A stretch of DNA of 60,150 bases from an uncultured Bacteroidia bacterium (lineage in GTDB: Bacteria > Bacteroidota > Bacteroidia > J057 > CALAJH01), in NCBI GenBank assembly GCA_937922655.1, contig CALAJH010000024.1:1-60150 (forward strand), in the 5' to 3' direction. The first letter of the stretch is position 1. The number at the start of each line of letters is the position of its first letter. A program made the translations under genes and the position numbers. The notes under the pieces were generated by a model. It saw only the letters and a program-made list of their open reading frames with translations. It searched no databases and had not been told where the DNA came from. Positions 44,713-54,492 of the stretch are shown here, one piece after another.

Positions 44713-47700
44713 TTAACGAATAACGAAAATCATGCCCGTTTCGTTGATGGGTATGCCCGTCAACGCGCCCTTGGCCTCCATTTTGTACAAATACGCCCCT
44801 TCCGGTACTTGTTGGCCTTTCCCCGGCCCCGCCGCCACCGAGCCGTCCCACGTAAATTTCGGATTGTCGGACTCGAATATCATCGTTCCCCAACGGTTGA
44901 AAATCTGGAACTTGAAATTCTCGACGTTGAAAGGCAAAACATAATACAACTCGTTCACACCGTCCGAATTGGGAGAAAACGCCGTCGGTATGACTACTTT
45001 TTCTTCGTTGGAAATGACGACCTCCACCCCCGCGGTGTCGGTGCAACCACCGTCGGTGGTAACGATTAACATCACCGATTGATTGCCTTCGGAAATGAAT
45101 TTGTGGACGGGGTTGGTGTCGCGCAAAACGGTACCGTCGCCAAAACGCCATTCCCATGCAACGATTTGGCCGTCGCGAGAAGTCGAACGGTCGAAAAATT
45201 GTATTGGTATGCCCGTCCGCGTAACGGGAATGTCGCTGACGAACGCCGCCTCGGGACGTTCGCGGAAGTCGAAACGATAAAATTTGGACGTCGTCGTACA
45301 CAACGTGGAACGGGAAGTATCGGTGATTTGGACGCGGTAACCCTTTTCGTCAAAGACGTTGATGCTGCGGGTCGTTTCTCCGGTGTTCCAAAAATAGCCG
45401 TACGGGCCGTCGGGTGCGGTCAGTGTCACGGGCGAACCCCAGCAATACGGCGGCGGCGTAACCTCGATTTCGCCGCTTGGATAAGGATTAACCACAATGG
45501 TAATTTCACCCGTAATCGGACAGCCTTCGGGCGAAATCCCCGTCGCGCGGTAAGTCGTCGTCGTTTCGGGAATAAATATCCCCACCCATGCCGTATCCGC
45601 ATCCAAAAATTGTATCGGCGCGGGGTCGAACGTTACCTCCCCGAAATCGTAGCCCATGGCGAACAGCACAATCGGGTCGCCGACGCAATATTCGGGTTCG
45701 CGGCTGATTATTCTTCCGTACGGACGATGCACGCCTACGCGCACTTCCACCGTATCCGTACATCCGTTGAGCAGCGTGCCGATGAGCGTATAGACCGTCG
45801 TGGTTTCGGGACTGACGGTAACGACGGCGGCGTTCGGGTCGGCAATACCTGCGGTCGGACTCCAACGATACAAGTCCGCACCCGACGCCGACAAGGTTGC
45901 TTGGCCGCCCGGGCAAATTTCTTGCGCCGTAGCGTTCACCGTTAACGCCGGCGCCGGCAATACCGTAACGGTTACAAACAGCGTTTCGGCGCAGGCATAG
46001 CCGTCCGTCGCGATAACGGTGTATTCCGTCGTTTGGCTTGGGGTCACGATGAGCGAATCCACGGTTTGGTTCATCGGAAGCCAACGGAACGTTACCGCCG
46101 TCGAATGTTGCTGCGTCAATCGCGCCCGCAACTTCACCGGCGAATAGGGACAAATATTGTTGCGCGAAGCCTCGGCAACGAACACGGGCAAGGGACGCAC
46201 CTGCACCGTAACCGCTTGGGTTTCGGTACAAGTGCGGGTAACGGTCGCGCCGCCGTCGTCGAAGGTAAACTGACGAATGCCCGTAACGGTATAAACCGTC
46301 GTTTGTTGGGGCGCCACTTGATAAGTCGGGCCGCCGACCTCGTTGTTCCAAACGTAGCTGTCGGCGCCTTGCGCGACCAAGACCACGGGCGTTCCGGGGC
46401 AAATCGGCGCCTCGGGACCGGAAACCGTCATCGGTACCCGCGCCACCGTTACCGAAATCGTCGCCGTCGCGTCGCAACCCGTGTTCACATCCACGCCCGT
46501 AACCGTGTATTCGGTCGAAAATTGCGGCGTGGGTGTATAATTCGCACCGATAAACTGGCCGGGCATCCACATATAAGTATCGGCGCCCGTGGCGGTTAAG
46601 GATATCGTTTGCCCCGCGCATACGTATCGGTCTTCGTCGGAATCCAAAACAACGGCAACCAAGGGGTCGGGATTGGCGACGATGGTTAGCGTCGTTTGGG
46701 TCGCGCAACCGTTGCTTCCCGTACCCGTCAAGATGTAGGTCGTCGTGGTGGTCGGGAAAAACGTTTGCGAGGAGCCCAAATATTGATTGACCCCGTCGGA
46801 CCAGATGTAACTTTCGGCGCCCGAAGCCACCACGTTGGCCACGTCCCCCGGACACAACGACGATTGGTCCGTCGTAATCGTCAATTCGGGCAAGGGCAAG
46901 ACCGTTATCGTGCCAACGACGCTATTGACGCACCCGAAACCGTCCCGACCGGTAAGGGTGTAAAACGTGGTGGTTTGGGGTTGGACGGTCAGAGTGCCGC
47001 CGCCGAACTGTTGCAATTGTCCATTGGCGTCCAAAAATTCCCAGTTGTACTGTTGCGCCCCTGTGCCGACGAGCGTAATGGTTTGACCGGCGCAAACGGT
47101 CGTTTCCGCCGGGGCGATGACCGGCGCGGGCAAAGGGGCGACCGTTACCGTCGCCTCCCGCGTGTACGCGCAACCGTTGTTGTCGGTAAAGGTAACGGTA
47201 TAGGTCGTGGTCTGGACCGGCGCCACGACCGCGACGTTGCCGTTCACCTCGACGATACCCGTCAGCGGTTCCCAACCGTAAAATCCGAAGGTCGAGCCTT
47301 GCGCCGTCAGCGTCGTCGAAGAACCGGTGCAAATCGTGGGATTCGACGGGGTTAAGTTGAGCGTCGGTTCCGGGTGGGCTTCCACGGTTATAAAGGCGGT
47401 ATCCAAACATCCGTTGGCCGCCGTACCTACAACCGTGTAAGTAACGGTGTTGAATATTTGTACGGAGATGTTTTGTCCGGTCAAACCTCCGGGCTGCCAT
47501 GTGTAATTTTGGGCGCCGGCGGCGGAAAGTTGGGCCGTCGAACCGGGGCATAGCGTTTGCGTCGGTCCCGTCGCCGTAACGTTCGGCGCCGGCAAAACCG
47601 TCAAAGTAACCGTAGCCGTGTCCCTACATCCCGCCAAATTGGTTCCGACGGCGGTATAGGTTGTCGTTGCCGACGGTGCGGCCACCACCAACGGCCCGAA

Positions 47701-50700
47701 AGTCGAACTCAATCCCGTTGAAGGCGACCACTCCACAATCAATGCTCCCGATACCGTCAAAGGCACAAACTGGGAGGGGCAAATATTGGTGAACGGGGCG
47801 TTGATGGAAATATCGGGCTTGGGCGAAACATTGACCGTCACCGTAGTCGTCGATTCACAGCCCAAGGTATCGATTCCGTAAAGCGTGTACGTAGTCGATG
47901 CGGAAGGAGCGGTCAAGTTCAATATTGCACCCGTTGCGCCGCCCGGTTCCCAGCGGTAACTCACCGCGCCCGAGGCCGTAATAACAACGGGTTCGAAGGG
48001 ACAATACGCCGCTTTGTCGGTCGTTGCCGCCGGCGGCGCTTCCGAAACCCTTACCTGCACCGTCGCCGTGTTCAAACAACCCAAAGAATCAATCCCCGTT
48101 ACAACGAAGGTCGAATTGGCGTAAACGGCAAGATAAACGGTATCGCCGTCGCCGACGTAGGCGCCGCCCGATTGCCACGAATAAATTTGGGCGCCCGTGG
48201 CGGTAAGCGTCAGCGAATCGCCCGGACAAACCACGACGCGGCTCGCAAACGCACGAACATCGGGACGCGGATGCACCGTTACCCGTACCGTGTCGTAATA
48301 CGTGCAACCGTTAAAGTCTTGAATTTCGGCGATGTAGTCGGTGGTCGTATCGGGCGTTACGGTAATTTCGTTGCCCGTGAAGCTTCCGGGGAACCATGTG
48401 GTCAATGCGGCGTTGACGACCGAGAGCGTACAAATTTCGCCCGCGCATATTTCCGCCGGATTGACCGAAATGCCGTACGACGGCGCATAAACGTGAAAAA
48501 ACAACGAATCAATGAAAACGCATTCCATTTCGCCCGTAAATTGAACGGTGTACATCGTCGAAACGGTCGGGGAAATCCAAACGGTGTCGCCGGAAACGGA
48601 ATCGGGTGCGGGCGACCAAACGTAATCCCGCGCCCCCAATGGAACGACGCGTATCGGCGAACCCGGACACACCAAATCCGACGGATTGACGACGAAGGCC
48701 AACACGGGCCGTTGTTGCACGTAAACGTCCAAAGAATCGACGGACGAACAGCCGCGCTCGTCGGTCGTGGTAATGTAAAAACGTCCCGACTCATAGGGTT
48801 CCACCACCAATTCGGAAACGGAGGGAACCAAAACGGGCGTTTCCGCGGGCACGAACGCACCGTCGTAATTCATGCCGACGTTCGCCGTCCAAAACACAAG
48901 CTCGTCGCCGTAACCGTCGTTGTAAACGGTGACGGTTTCGCCGCGACAAATCGAGTCGTCCGAGGCGCCGAAAGGCACAATGGGCAAAGGCCCGAAGGTT
49001 AGACGTATCGTGTCCCTGTCGATACAGTCGCCCGGCCCGACACCCGTAACCACAAAATCCGTGTCCTGAAAAAGCGAAACCTGCACGGTGGCGCCCGTCA
49101 GCCCGCCGGGCTCCCAATAATATGCGTCGGCGCCGACGGCGGTCAGCGTTTGCCGTTCAAACAAACAAACGATGGTTCCGTTGTCGTCGGTGGGAGGCAG
49201 AATTTGTACTTCGGGATTTTCGACAATGGAAATGGAAACGGTACGTCCCGCGACGCATCCCGGCCCTTGTCCCGAAAGAAGGGTATAGGTCGTGTTTTGA
49301 ACGGGAAATACGGTGATGGACGAAGCGGTTTGCCCGCCCGGAAGCCACAAAAAGGTTTCGCCGCCGGCGCCGTTGAGCGTAACGCTTCCCCCTCTGCAAA
49401 CCGAAAGTCGGTCGGCCGTAATTTGTGTGTTCGGATACGGCACAACCGTAACCCGTATTTCGTCTATCGTCAAGCAACCCTCGGCGCTAAATCCATAAAC
49501 CCGGTAGTCGGTGGTAAATTGCGGGTTGTGCGTGGGGTTGGGCGACGTGGAGCCGATGGGGAACCAAAGATAGGATTCGGCGCCCGTCGCGGAAAGAAAA
49601 ATCAGTTCGCCCTCGCAAACGGTATCCCTATCAACGGCGGCGTTTACGTTTGGACGGGGCAAGGGAACGACGGTTACGGTGTCGCGATTGACGCAAGCGT
49701 TGGCGTCGACGCCCGTGAGTTCAAACGTTCGCGGCGTTTGGCCCACCTGCCAAGAAATCATGTCGCCGTATATCGTTTCGTCGCCGGCAAGGTCGCGCCA
49801 CTCGTAAAAAACGGCGCCCGTTCCCCGAACCTGTACCACTTGTCCGATACAAACCGCCGTATCGGAAGGAACGCTACGCACGTTGGGCAAAGGCCAAACC
49901 TCCAAGGGCACGTTCACCGCCGCGTCGCAACCATAAGCGTTCACTGCCCGCAGGACATAATTTGTCGATTGCGTGGGCGCCAAAACAACCGACGAACCCG
50001 TCAAATCCAAAGACGTGTCCCCGTATTCGAGTATCCAAAAAATCACGTCCACCGTACCGGAATAGAACAATACCGTATTGTTACCGTAGCAAATGGCGGG
50101 TTCGTACGAAAAGTCGGTGATGGCGGGATTGGCCCGAACGACGACGGTGGTCGTATCCGAATCGGCGCAACCGTATTCGTTGAAGGCGGTAACGGTAAAG
50201 GTCGTCGTTTCGGTGGGGCGAACGAAGGCGATGCCCTGTTCCAAATCCGCATAGAGGAAAAAGTTTTCGGGTTGAACTTGATAGTTTACCCCGCCGGAAA
50301 GAATCAAGGCCATCGCCTCGCCTTCGCACAAATACGACCCGGCCTGTGTTACGCCCGGCACGGGCAATTGGCGTACGTAAACCCAAACCGTGTCCGTGTT
50401 CTCGCAGCCGTATTCGTCCATGCCGACGACGGCAAAACGCGTCGCGCGTTCGACGACGACCTCGGCCGTCGAACCGAAATACAGTTCGCCCGTAAATTGG
50501 TTCAACGAATCGAGTTCGAACCATGCAAACTCGCCGACCGTACTTCCGGCGTCGGCCACGAGCGAAGCGGTTAAAGTGGCTACGGCGCCCGGACAAACCG
50601 AATCGCCCGCCGCCGACAAAACCGGCAAATTCAAAACCGTTACCGTAATTGTATCAACGAAGGTACATCCGCGCGAATCCAAAGAAACGACAAAGACCGA

Positions 50701-53700
50701 ATATCGTCCCGGAGCGTCGGGAGCGACGGTAACCCCCGTGGCCGTGCTGTCGGAAAACGCCAAGGCCGACGCCCAAACATAAGAAAAACCTTCGGGAACG
50801 TTCAAACGAACCGTACCCCCGATGCAAATGCTGTCGTTGGGAAACGCTTGCACCTCAAAAACGGGAAGCGGATGGTTGCGAACGGTAACGGAATCGGAAG
50901 CGTTGCAACCGTATCGGTCCACGCCCGTCAAAATCAGGGTCGTCGTTCCGTCGGGGACGATTTCAATGGTATCGCCGAAATACACGGCGCCCGTGGCCTC
51001 GTTCAACCAAACGTAGTCTTGGGCGCCGGCGGCAAAAAGCCGAACCGATTCGCGCGGACAAACGCTGTCGAATTCGGCCGTCGCAACGACGACGGGCAAG
51101 GGTACGACGGCCACTTCTCGGGTCGTGGATTGTACGCATCCGTTGGCGTCGGTGGCCGTGAGGGTGAAGGTCGTCGTAACGTCCAAGGCCACGTAAATCG
51201 TGGGCGTGGTAAAGCCGCCCGGTTCCCATACGTAAGCGACGCCGCCCGATGCGGACAACGAGCTAACGTAACCGAGACATACGGTATCGGACTCGGGAAC
51301 GACAACGGGCGTGGGAAGCGGCCAAACGTTCACGACAAAAGTGACGGAGTCCTCGCAACCCGCGCTATTGGAGGCGTAAACGGTGTAAACCGTCGTTTGG
51401 GACGGGGAAACGCTTATCGTCGGAGTCGTCAAAAAGCCGGGTTGCCACAGATAGTTTTCGTAACCTTGTATGGAAAGCACGGCCGAATGGCCGACACAAA
51501 CGTTTTGATTTTGGGGGGTGAGATATTCGAGCGAGTCGATGTAAACGGTAACGTAAGCGGTATCCAAACATCCGGGGGCGTTGGCGCCGATGACGGTGTA
51601 AGTCGTGGTAACGACGGGCGAAACAACATAGCTTTGCCCGTCAAGGAAAAATCCGTTGCCCGGCTCGACGTTGTACTGCAAGGCGCCCGTCGCGTTTATC
51701 ACCGAACTTACCCCCGAACAAACCGACGACGGGGTTGCGACAACGGAAATCACGGGCGGCTCGTAGACGACGACGGTTACCGTGGCGGTGTCGGTGCAAC
51801 CGTTGGCGGCAAAAACAACGACGGAATAGGTCGTCGTTGCAAGGGGATAAACAACGACTTGCGACGACGTTTGCCCGCCGGGCAACCACGTCAGCGGCAA
51901 GGCTCCGGGATTGCCCGCGACCAACAACGCGGGACTGCCCGGACATATCGCCGAAGAGGGCGACGTCGCCGTTACCGTCGGAGAAGGAACGACGGTAACG
52001 ACGACGGTCTGTTGGTCGATACAACCGTCGGCGGTGGTTCCGGTAACGGTATATTCGGTGGTGGTTGCGGGGTTGGCCCACACTTCGGGTTGGTCGATGG
52101 CGGAAAGGCCGTCCGGCGGCGCCCATTGGTAGGTTGCGCCCGGCACCCGAGTAACGGCCAACCGAACGGATTGACCCTCGCACAAAGTTACGTCGGCCAA
52201 ATCGGCGCCCAGCGGCCCGACGAAAATCGTAATTTGGGTCGTATCCGAACAACGCGAAGCATTATAGGCAACAAGCGTGTACGTGGTGGTTTGGGCGGGG
52301 CTTACGTCAATCGAGGGACCAAACAAATCACCGGGTTGCCAAAAATAATTCCCCGCCGCTCCAATAGCCGAAAGCGTTACCGTCTCGCCGAAACATATGA
52401 CCGAATCGCCGGATACAATCTCCGCGCCAATCTCGACGTAAGGGTCGACGGCCACTTGAACGGTCGTTTCGTTGGGACATCCGGAGTTGTCGGCGCCGCG
52501 AACGGTATAAAACGTTGTTCCAAGGGGAGGGTAATCCACCAGCGTGTTGTTGGGCGGAGACTCAATGGCGTTACCGTTGATAAACCATTGCAAATCGTTG
52601 CCGAAGCCGGTCAGCGTAACCGGATTGCCTATGCATATCGTGGTTTGCTCGGCGTACAAACCCGTCGTTCCGTCTCCGATTTGCACGACGGCGGTGGCGG
52701 TTTGAACGCATCCGTCGAGGCCGTAGGCGGTAACGGTATAGGCGGTGGTTTGGGTGGGCGCGGCGATGACGGCGGCTTGGTCGGTGGCGCTCAGGCCCAA
52801 ACCCGGCGACCATTCGTAAGCCAGATACACGTCCGAGCCGTTGGCCTCTTCGGCGGACAAAACCACGCTTTGCCCTTGGCACAAAGACACAACGTTTGCG
52901 GGAAGCACGACCAACGACGGACATCCGACCAACACCGTTACCACGGCGGTACCGGCGCAACCGGCGGAATCCAAAACGCCCGTAAGGGTATAGGTCGTGG
53001 TTTGCGTGGGATTGACGGTAACGCTTTGGCCGGAGAGATTGCCGGGTTGCCAAATATAATTGTCGGCGCCGTAACCGAAAAGCGTTGCGGCGTCGCCGAT
53101 TTCGATGGAAACGGGCGAAGCGGCGGCAGAAACCGTCGGCACAACGCCAAAAGAAGTATAGGCGGTGTCGGTACAACAGGCCGACGTAACGACGAGCCGA
53201 TAGGCGCCGAAGTCGGCGGGCTGAAGGTTGTCGCGAACGGCGACGCGCTCGGTCGAAACAAAGCCGCCGGGCCCCGTCCATTGATAACTTGCGCCCGGAA
53301 CTTCGACGGCGGTCAAAACGACGCTTCCGCCCAAACAAGCGGGGCCGTTGTTGGAGGCGACGGCGGCAAAGGGCGCATACGCCAAACATTGCGTGTTATC
53401 AACAACGGAAGCGGGGTTTTGGAGCGTGCCGTTGAATTGGGTACTTGCGTTGTTGGCCAGGGCGTTGGCGCCGTCGAAGGTATAATAGGCCAAAAGTCCG
53501 GTTTGGGGGCCGACCAACGGCCCGTACATGCCGGCGGCGATTTGCGCTTGGGAACGGGCGACGTTCCATATGCGTACCTCGTCGTAATAGCCGCGCAGAT
53601 GTTCGCTGTTGTTGGAGCGGTAACCGACGCCGAGGTTGGCGTTGTTGGTGAAAAGGTTGCCCGAGGCCGCGATTTGATTGACCAAACAGCCGTTGATGTA

Positions 53701-54069
53701 AAGATAAGCGTTTTGTCCGTCGTACACGGCGGCGAGGTGGTAACAAACACCGGCTTGAAGCGGGCAGGGATTGGGCAAAAAATGCTCCGTCGAACCGGTA
53801 CGAAATCGGAAACCTTCGGGACGAAGGAGGTAGTTGGCGTTGGTTCCGTTGGCGCCCGAATGTTTGGAAACGATGGCGCCCGTCGGGGCGGGCGGGATTT
53901 CAAAAAAAACCACCGCTTCGACCGTCAGGTTTTGACCCGATACCGAAACGTTGCCGGAGCGCATTCCGCCGTTGCCCGCAGTGGTATTGAGCCAACGTTG
54001 GTTTTGTGCGAAAGCGTCCGTCCCCCACCAAAGAAAAAACGCCGCTTGTATCAAATATAAAATTTTCAT
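44713..54069 (-). CDS. Giant Ig-like repeat surface protein with LamG-like domain and T9SS type B sorting domain (3118 aa)
   Basis: Signal peptide (1-22), then a LamG/concanavalin-like domain (about 25-225: LTVEAVVFF, YHLAAVYDGQNAYLYINGCLV, GYYDEVRIWNVARS). About 35 Ig-like repeats of 70-90 residues follow; a typical copy runs from VCPGDSLTLTATGA through YxWxPGG and TTTYTVTG to GCxxTATVTV. Most have two Cys that could form a disulfide. A PKD domain comes next (about 2940-3020: WEWRFGDGTVLRDTNP) and then the gliding-motility-associated type B sorting domain (PTAFSPNSDGVNE, FQIFNRWGTMIFESD, PEGAYLYKMEA). It resembles SprB-like adhesins in layout. Cargo with this tail usually works with a PorP/SprF partner, which is not encoded nearby. 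The start gives an intact signal peptide; a lone -7 box (TAATTTTG, 54150-54143) lies upstream. Confidence 0.9.
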   Translation of the reverse strand: MKILYLIQAAFFLWWGTDAFAQNQRWLNTTAGNGGMRSGNVSVSGQNLTVEAVVFFEIPPAPTGAIVSKHSGANGTNANYLLRPEGFRFRTGSTEHFLPNPCPLQAGVCYHLAAVYDGQNAYLYINGCLVNQIAASGNLFTNNANLGVGYRSNNSEHLRGYYDEVRIWNVARSQAQIAAGMYGPLVGPQTGLLAYYTFDGANALANNASTQFNGTLQNPASVVDNTQCLAYAPFAAVASNNGPACLGGSVVLTAVEVPGASYQWTGPGGFVSTERVAVRDNLQPADFGAYRLVVTSACCTDTAYTSFGVVPTVSAAASPVSIEIGDAATLFGYGADNYIWQPGNLSGQSVTVNPTQTTTYTLTGVLDSAGCAGTAVVTVLVGCPSLVVLPANVVSLCQGQSVVLSAEEANGSDVYLAYEWSPGLGLSATDQAAVIAAPTQTTAYTVTAYGLDGCVQTATAVVQIGDGTTGLYAEQTTICIGNPVTLTGFGNDLQWFINGNAIESPPNNTLVDYPPLGTTFYTVRGADNSGCPNETTVQVAVDPYVEIGAEIVSGDSVICFGETVTLSAIGAAGNYFWQPGDLFGPSIDVSPAQTTTYTLVAYNASRCSDTTQITIFVGPLGADLADVTLCEGQSVRLAVTRVPGATYQWAPPDGLSAIDQPEVWANPATTTEYTVTGTTADGCIDQQTVVVTVVPSPTVTATSPSSAICPGSPALLVAGNPGALPLTWLPGGQTSSQVVVYPLATTTYSVVVFAANGCTDTATVTVVVYEPPVISVVATPSSVCSGVSSVINATGALQYNVEPGNGFFLDGQSYVVSPVVTTTYTVIGANAPGCLDTAYVTVYIDSLEYLTPQNQNVCVGHSAVLSIQGYENYLWQPGFLTTPTISVSPSQTTVYTVYASNSAGCEDSVTFVVNVWPLPTPVVVPESDTVCLGYVSSLSASGGVAYVWEPGGFTTPTIYVALDVTTTFTLTATDANGCVQSTTREVAVVPLPVVVATAEFDSVCPRESVRLFAAGAQDYVWLNEATGAVYFGDTIEIVPDGTTTLILTGVDRYGCNASDSVTVRNHPLPVFEVQAFPNDSICIGGTVRLNVPEGFSYVWASALAFSDSTATGVTVAPDAPGRYSVFVVSLDSRGCTFVDTITVTVLNLPVLSAAGDSVCPGAVATLTASLVADAGSTVGEFAWFELDSLNQFTGELYFGSTAEVVVERATRFAVVGMDEYGCENTDTVWVYVRQLPVPGVTQAGSYLCEGEAMALILSGGVNYQVQPENFFLYADLEQGIAFVRPTETTTFTVTAFNEYGCADSDTTTVVVRANPAITDFSYEPAICYGNNTVLFYSGTVDVIFWILEYGDTSLDLTGSSVVLAPTQSTNYVLRAVNAYGCDAAVNVPLEVWPLPNVRSVPSDTAVCIGQVVQVRGTGAVFYEWRDLAGDETIYGDMISWQVGQTPRTFELTGVDANACVNRDTVTVVPLPRPNVNAAVDRDTVCEGELIFLSATGAESYLWFPIGSTSPNPTHNPQFTTDYRVYGFSAEGCLTIDEIRVTVVPYPNTQITADRLSVCRGGSVTLNGAGGETFLWLPGGQTASSITVFPVQNTTYTLLSGQGPGCVAGRTVSISIVENPEVQILPPTDDNGTIVCLFERQTLTAVGADAYYWEPGGLTGATVQVSLFQDTDFVVTGVGPGDCIDRDTIRLTFGPLPIVPFGASDDSICRGETVTVYNDGYGDELVFWTANVGMNYDGAFVPAETPVLVPSVSELVVEPYESGRFYITTTDERGCSSVDSLDVYVQQRPVLAFVVNPSDLVCPGSPIRVVPLGARDYVWSPAPDSVSGDTVWISPTVSTMYTVQFTGEMECVFIDSLFFHVYAPSYGISVNPAEICAGEICTLSVVNAALTTWFPGSFTGNEITVTPDTTTDYIAEIQDFNGCTYYDTVRVTVHPRPDVRAFASRVVVCPGDSLTLTATGAQIYSWQSGGAYVGDGDTVYLAVYANSTFVVTGIDSLGCLNTATVQVRVSEAPPAATTDKAAYCPFEPVVITASGAVSYRWEPGGATGAILNLTAPSASTTYTLYGIDTLGCESTTTVTVNVSPKPDISINAPFTNICPSQFVPLTVSGALIVEWSPSTGLSSTFGPLVVAAPSATTTYTAVGTNLAGCRDTATVTLTVLPAPNVTATGPTQTLCPGSTAQLSAAGAQNYTWQPGGLTGQNISVQIFNTVTYTVVGTAANGCLDTAFITVEAHPEPTLNLTPSNPTICTGSSTTLTAQGSTFGFYGWEPLTGIVEVNGNVAVVAPVQTTTYTVTFTDNNGCAYTREATVTVAPLPAPVIAPAETTVCAGQTITLVGTGAQQYNWEFLDANGQLQQFGGGTLTVQPQTTTFYTLTGRDGFGCVNSVVGTITVLPLPELTITTDQSSLCPGDVANVVASGAESYIWSDGVNQYLGSSQTFFPTTTTTYILTGTGSNGCATQTTLTIVANPDPLVAVVLDSDEDRYVCAGQTISLTATGADTYMWMPGQFIGANYTPTPQFSTEYTVTGVDVNTGCDATATISVTVARVPMTVSGPEAPICPGTPVVLVAQGADSYVWNNEVGGPTYQVAPQQTTVYTVTGIRQFTFDDGGATVTRTCTETQAVTVQVRPLPVFVAEASRNNICPYSPVKLRARLTQQHSTAVTFRWLPMNQTVDSLIVTPSQTTEYTVIATDGYACAETLFVTVTVLPAPALTVNATAQEICPGGQATLSASGADLYRWSPTAGIADPNAAVVTVSPETTTVYTLIGTLLNGCTDTVEVRVGVHRPYGRIISREPEYCVGDPIVLFAMGYDFGEVTFDPAPIQFLDADTAWVGIFIPETTTTYRATGISPEGCPITGEITIVVNPYPSGEIEVTPPPYCWGSPVTLTAPDGPYGYFWNTGETTRSINVFDEKGYRVQITDTSRSTLCTTTSKFYRFDFRERPEAAFVSDIPVTRTGIPIQFFDRSTSRDGQIVAWEWRFGDGTVLRDTNPVHKFISEGNQSVMLIVTTDGGCTDTAGVEVVISNEEKVVIPTAFSPNSDGVNELYYVLPFNVENFKFQIFNRWGTMIFESDNPKFTWDGSVAAGPGKGQQVPEGAYLYKMEAKGALTGIPINETGMIFVIR
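45240..53385 (-). repeat. About 35 tandem Ig-like repeats
   Basis: Repeats of 210-270 bp encode the Ig-like domains. Unlike the 400-bp modules of the other giant gene, neighbouring copies differ widely and no two look recently duplicated, so this array is older or under selection for diversity. The count of 35 is by eye, taken from the GC-x-TATVTV ends and xxCxGxxVxL starts, and could be off by one or two. Confidence 0.8.
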
Positions 54070-54492
54070 AGATGGAAAATTATCGCATCCGTGGTTTTGC
54101 CGCGCCGTCGGGCGCTACTTGGACAATCTACAATAATAACGGCAAAATTAATCGTTTATTTGGTAATTACGTAACCGGCGGCCAATTATGTGGGCAAATG
54201 GCGCAAAGAAGCTATTGATCGGAAACATGAACGCAACTCAACGGCCGTAAACCGCTCGTTGTCCGCGCGCACGTTCGATTGACAAAACAAAACACGCCGT
54301 CGGCGTAAATCATATTTGTAATGAGGCCGACGACGACAACGGCCTCATTACGGACGGAACGGATTTGGCTTGTCGCCTTTCGTTTATCGCGGTTGCATAC
54401 GACAAGCGCCGAATAAAGAACATAACGACGAAGTTATGCACAAGAAAATCCTCGAATCCACCCGTTAAACACGCGCTTTCCTATGTATTGGT
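54070..54492. other. Intergenic region with a strong hairpin
   Basis: No gene seen in 423 bases. A 12-bp perfect inverted repeat, GTAATGAGGCCG (54318-54329) and CGGCCTCATTAC (54340-54351), lies about 140 bases past the stop of the lipase gene. It lacks a T tract on the minus strand. The -7 box at 54143-54150 (minus) is the best promoter candidate for the giant gene. Confidence 0.5.

Noticed and set aside
50848-54060. 1070-codon open frame on the plus strand opposite the 3118-residue gene
   Set aside because: Composition is Gly/Arg/Asn-rich without hydrophobic patterning, no domain is seen, and the opposite strand encodes a coherent secreted repeat protein. Long shadow frames are expected given the codon bias.
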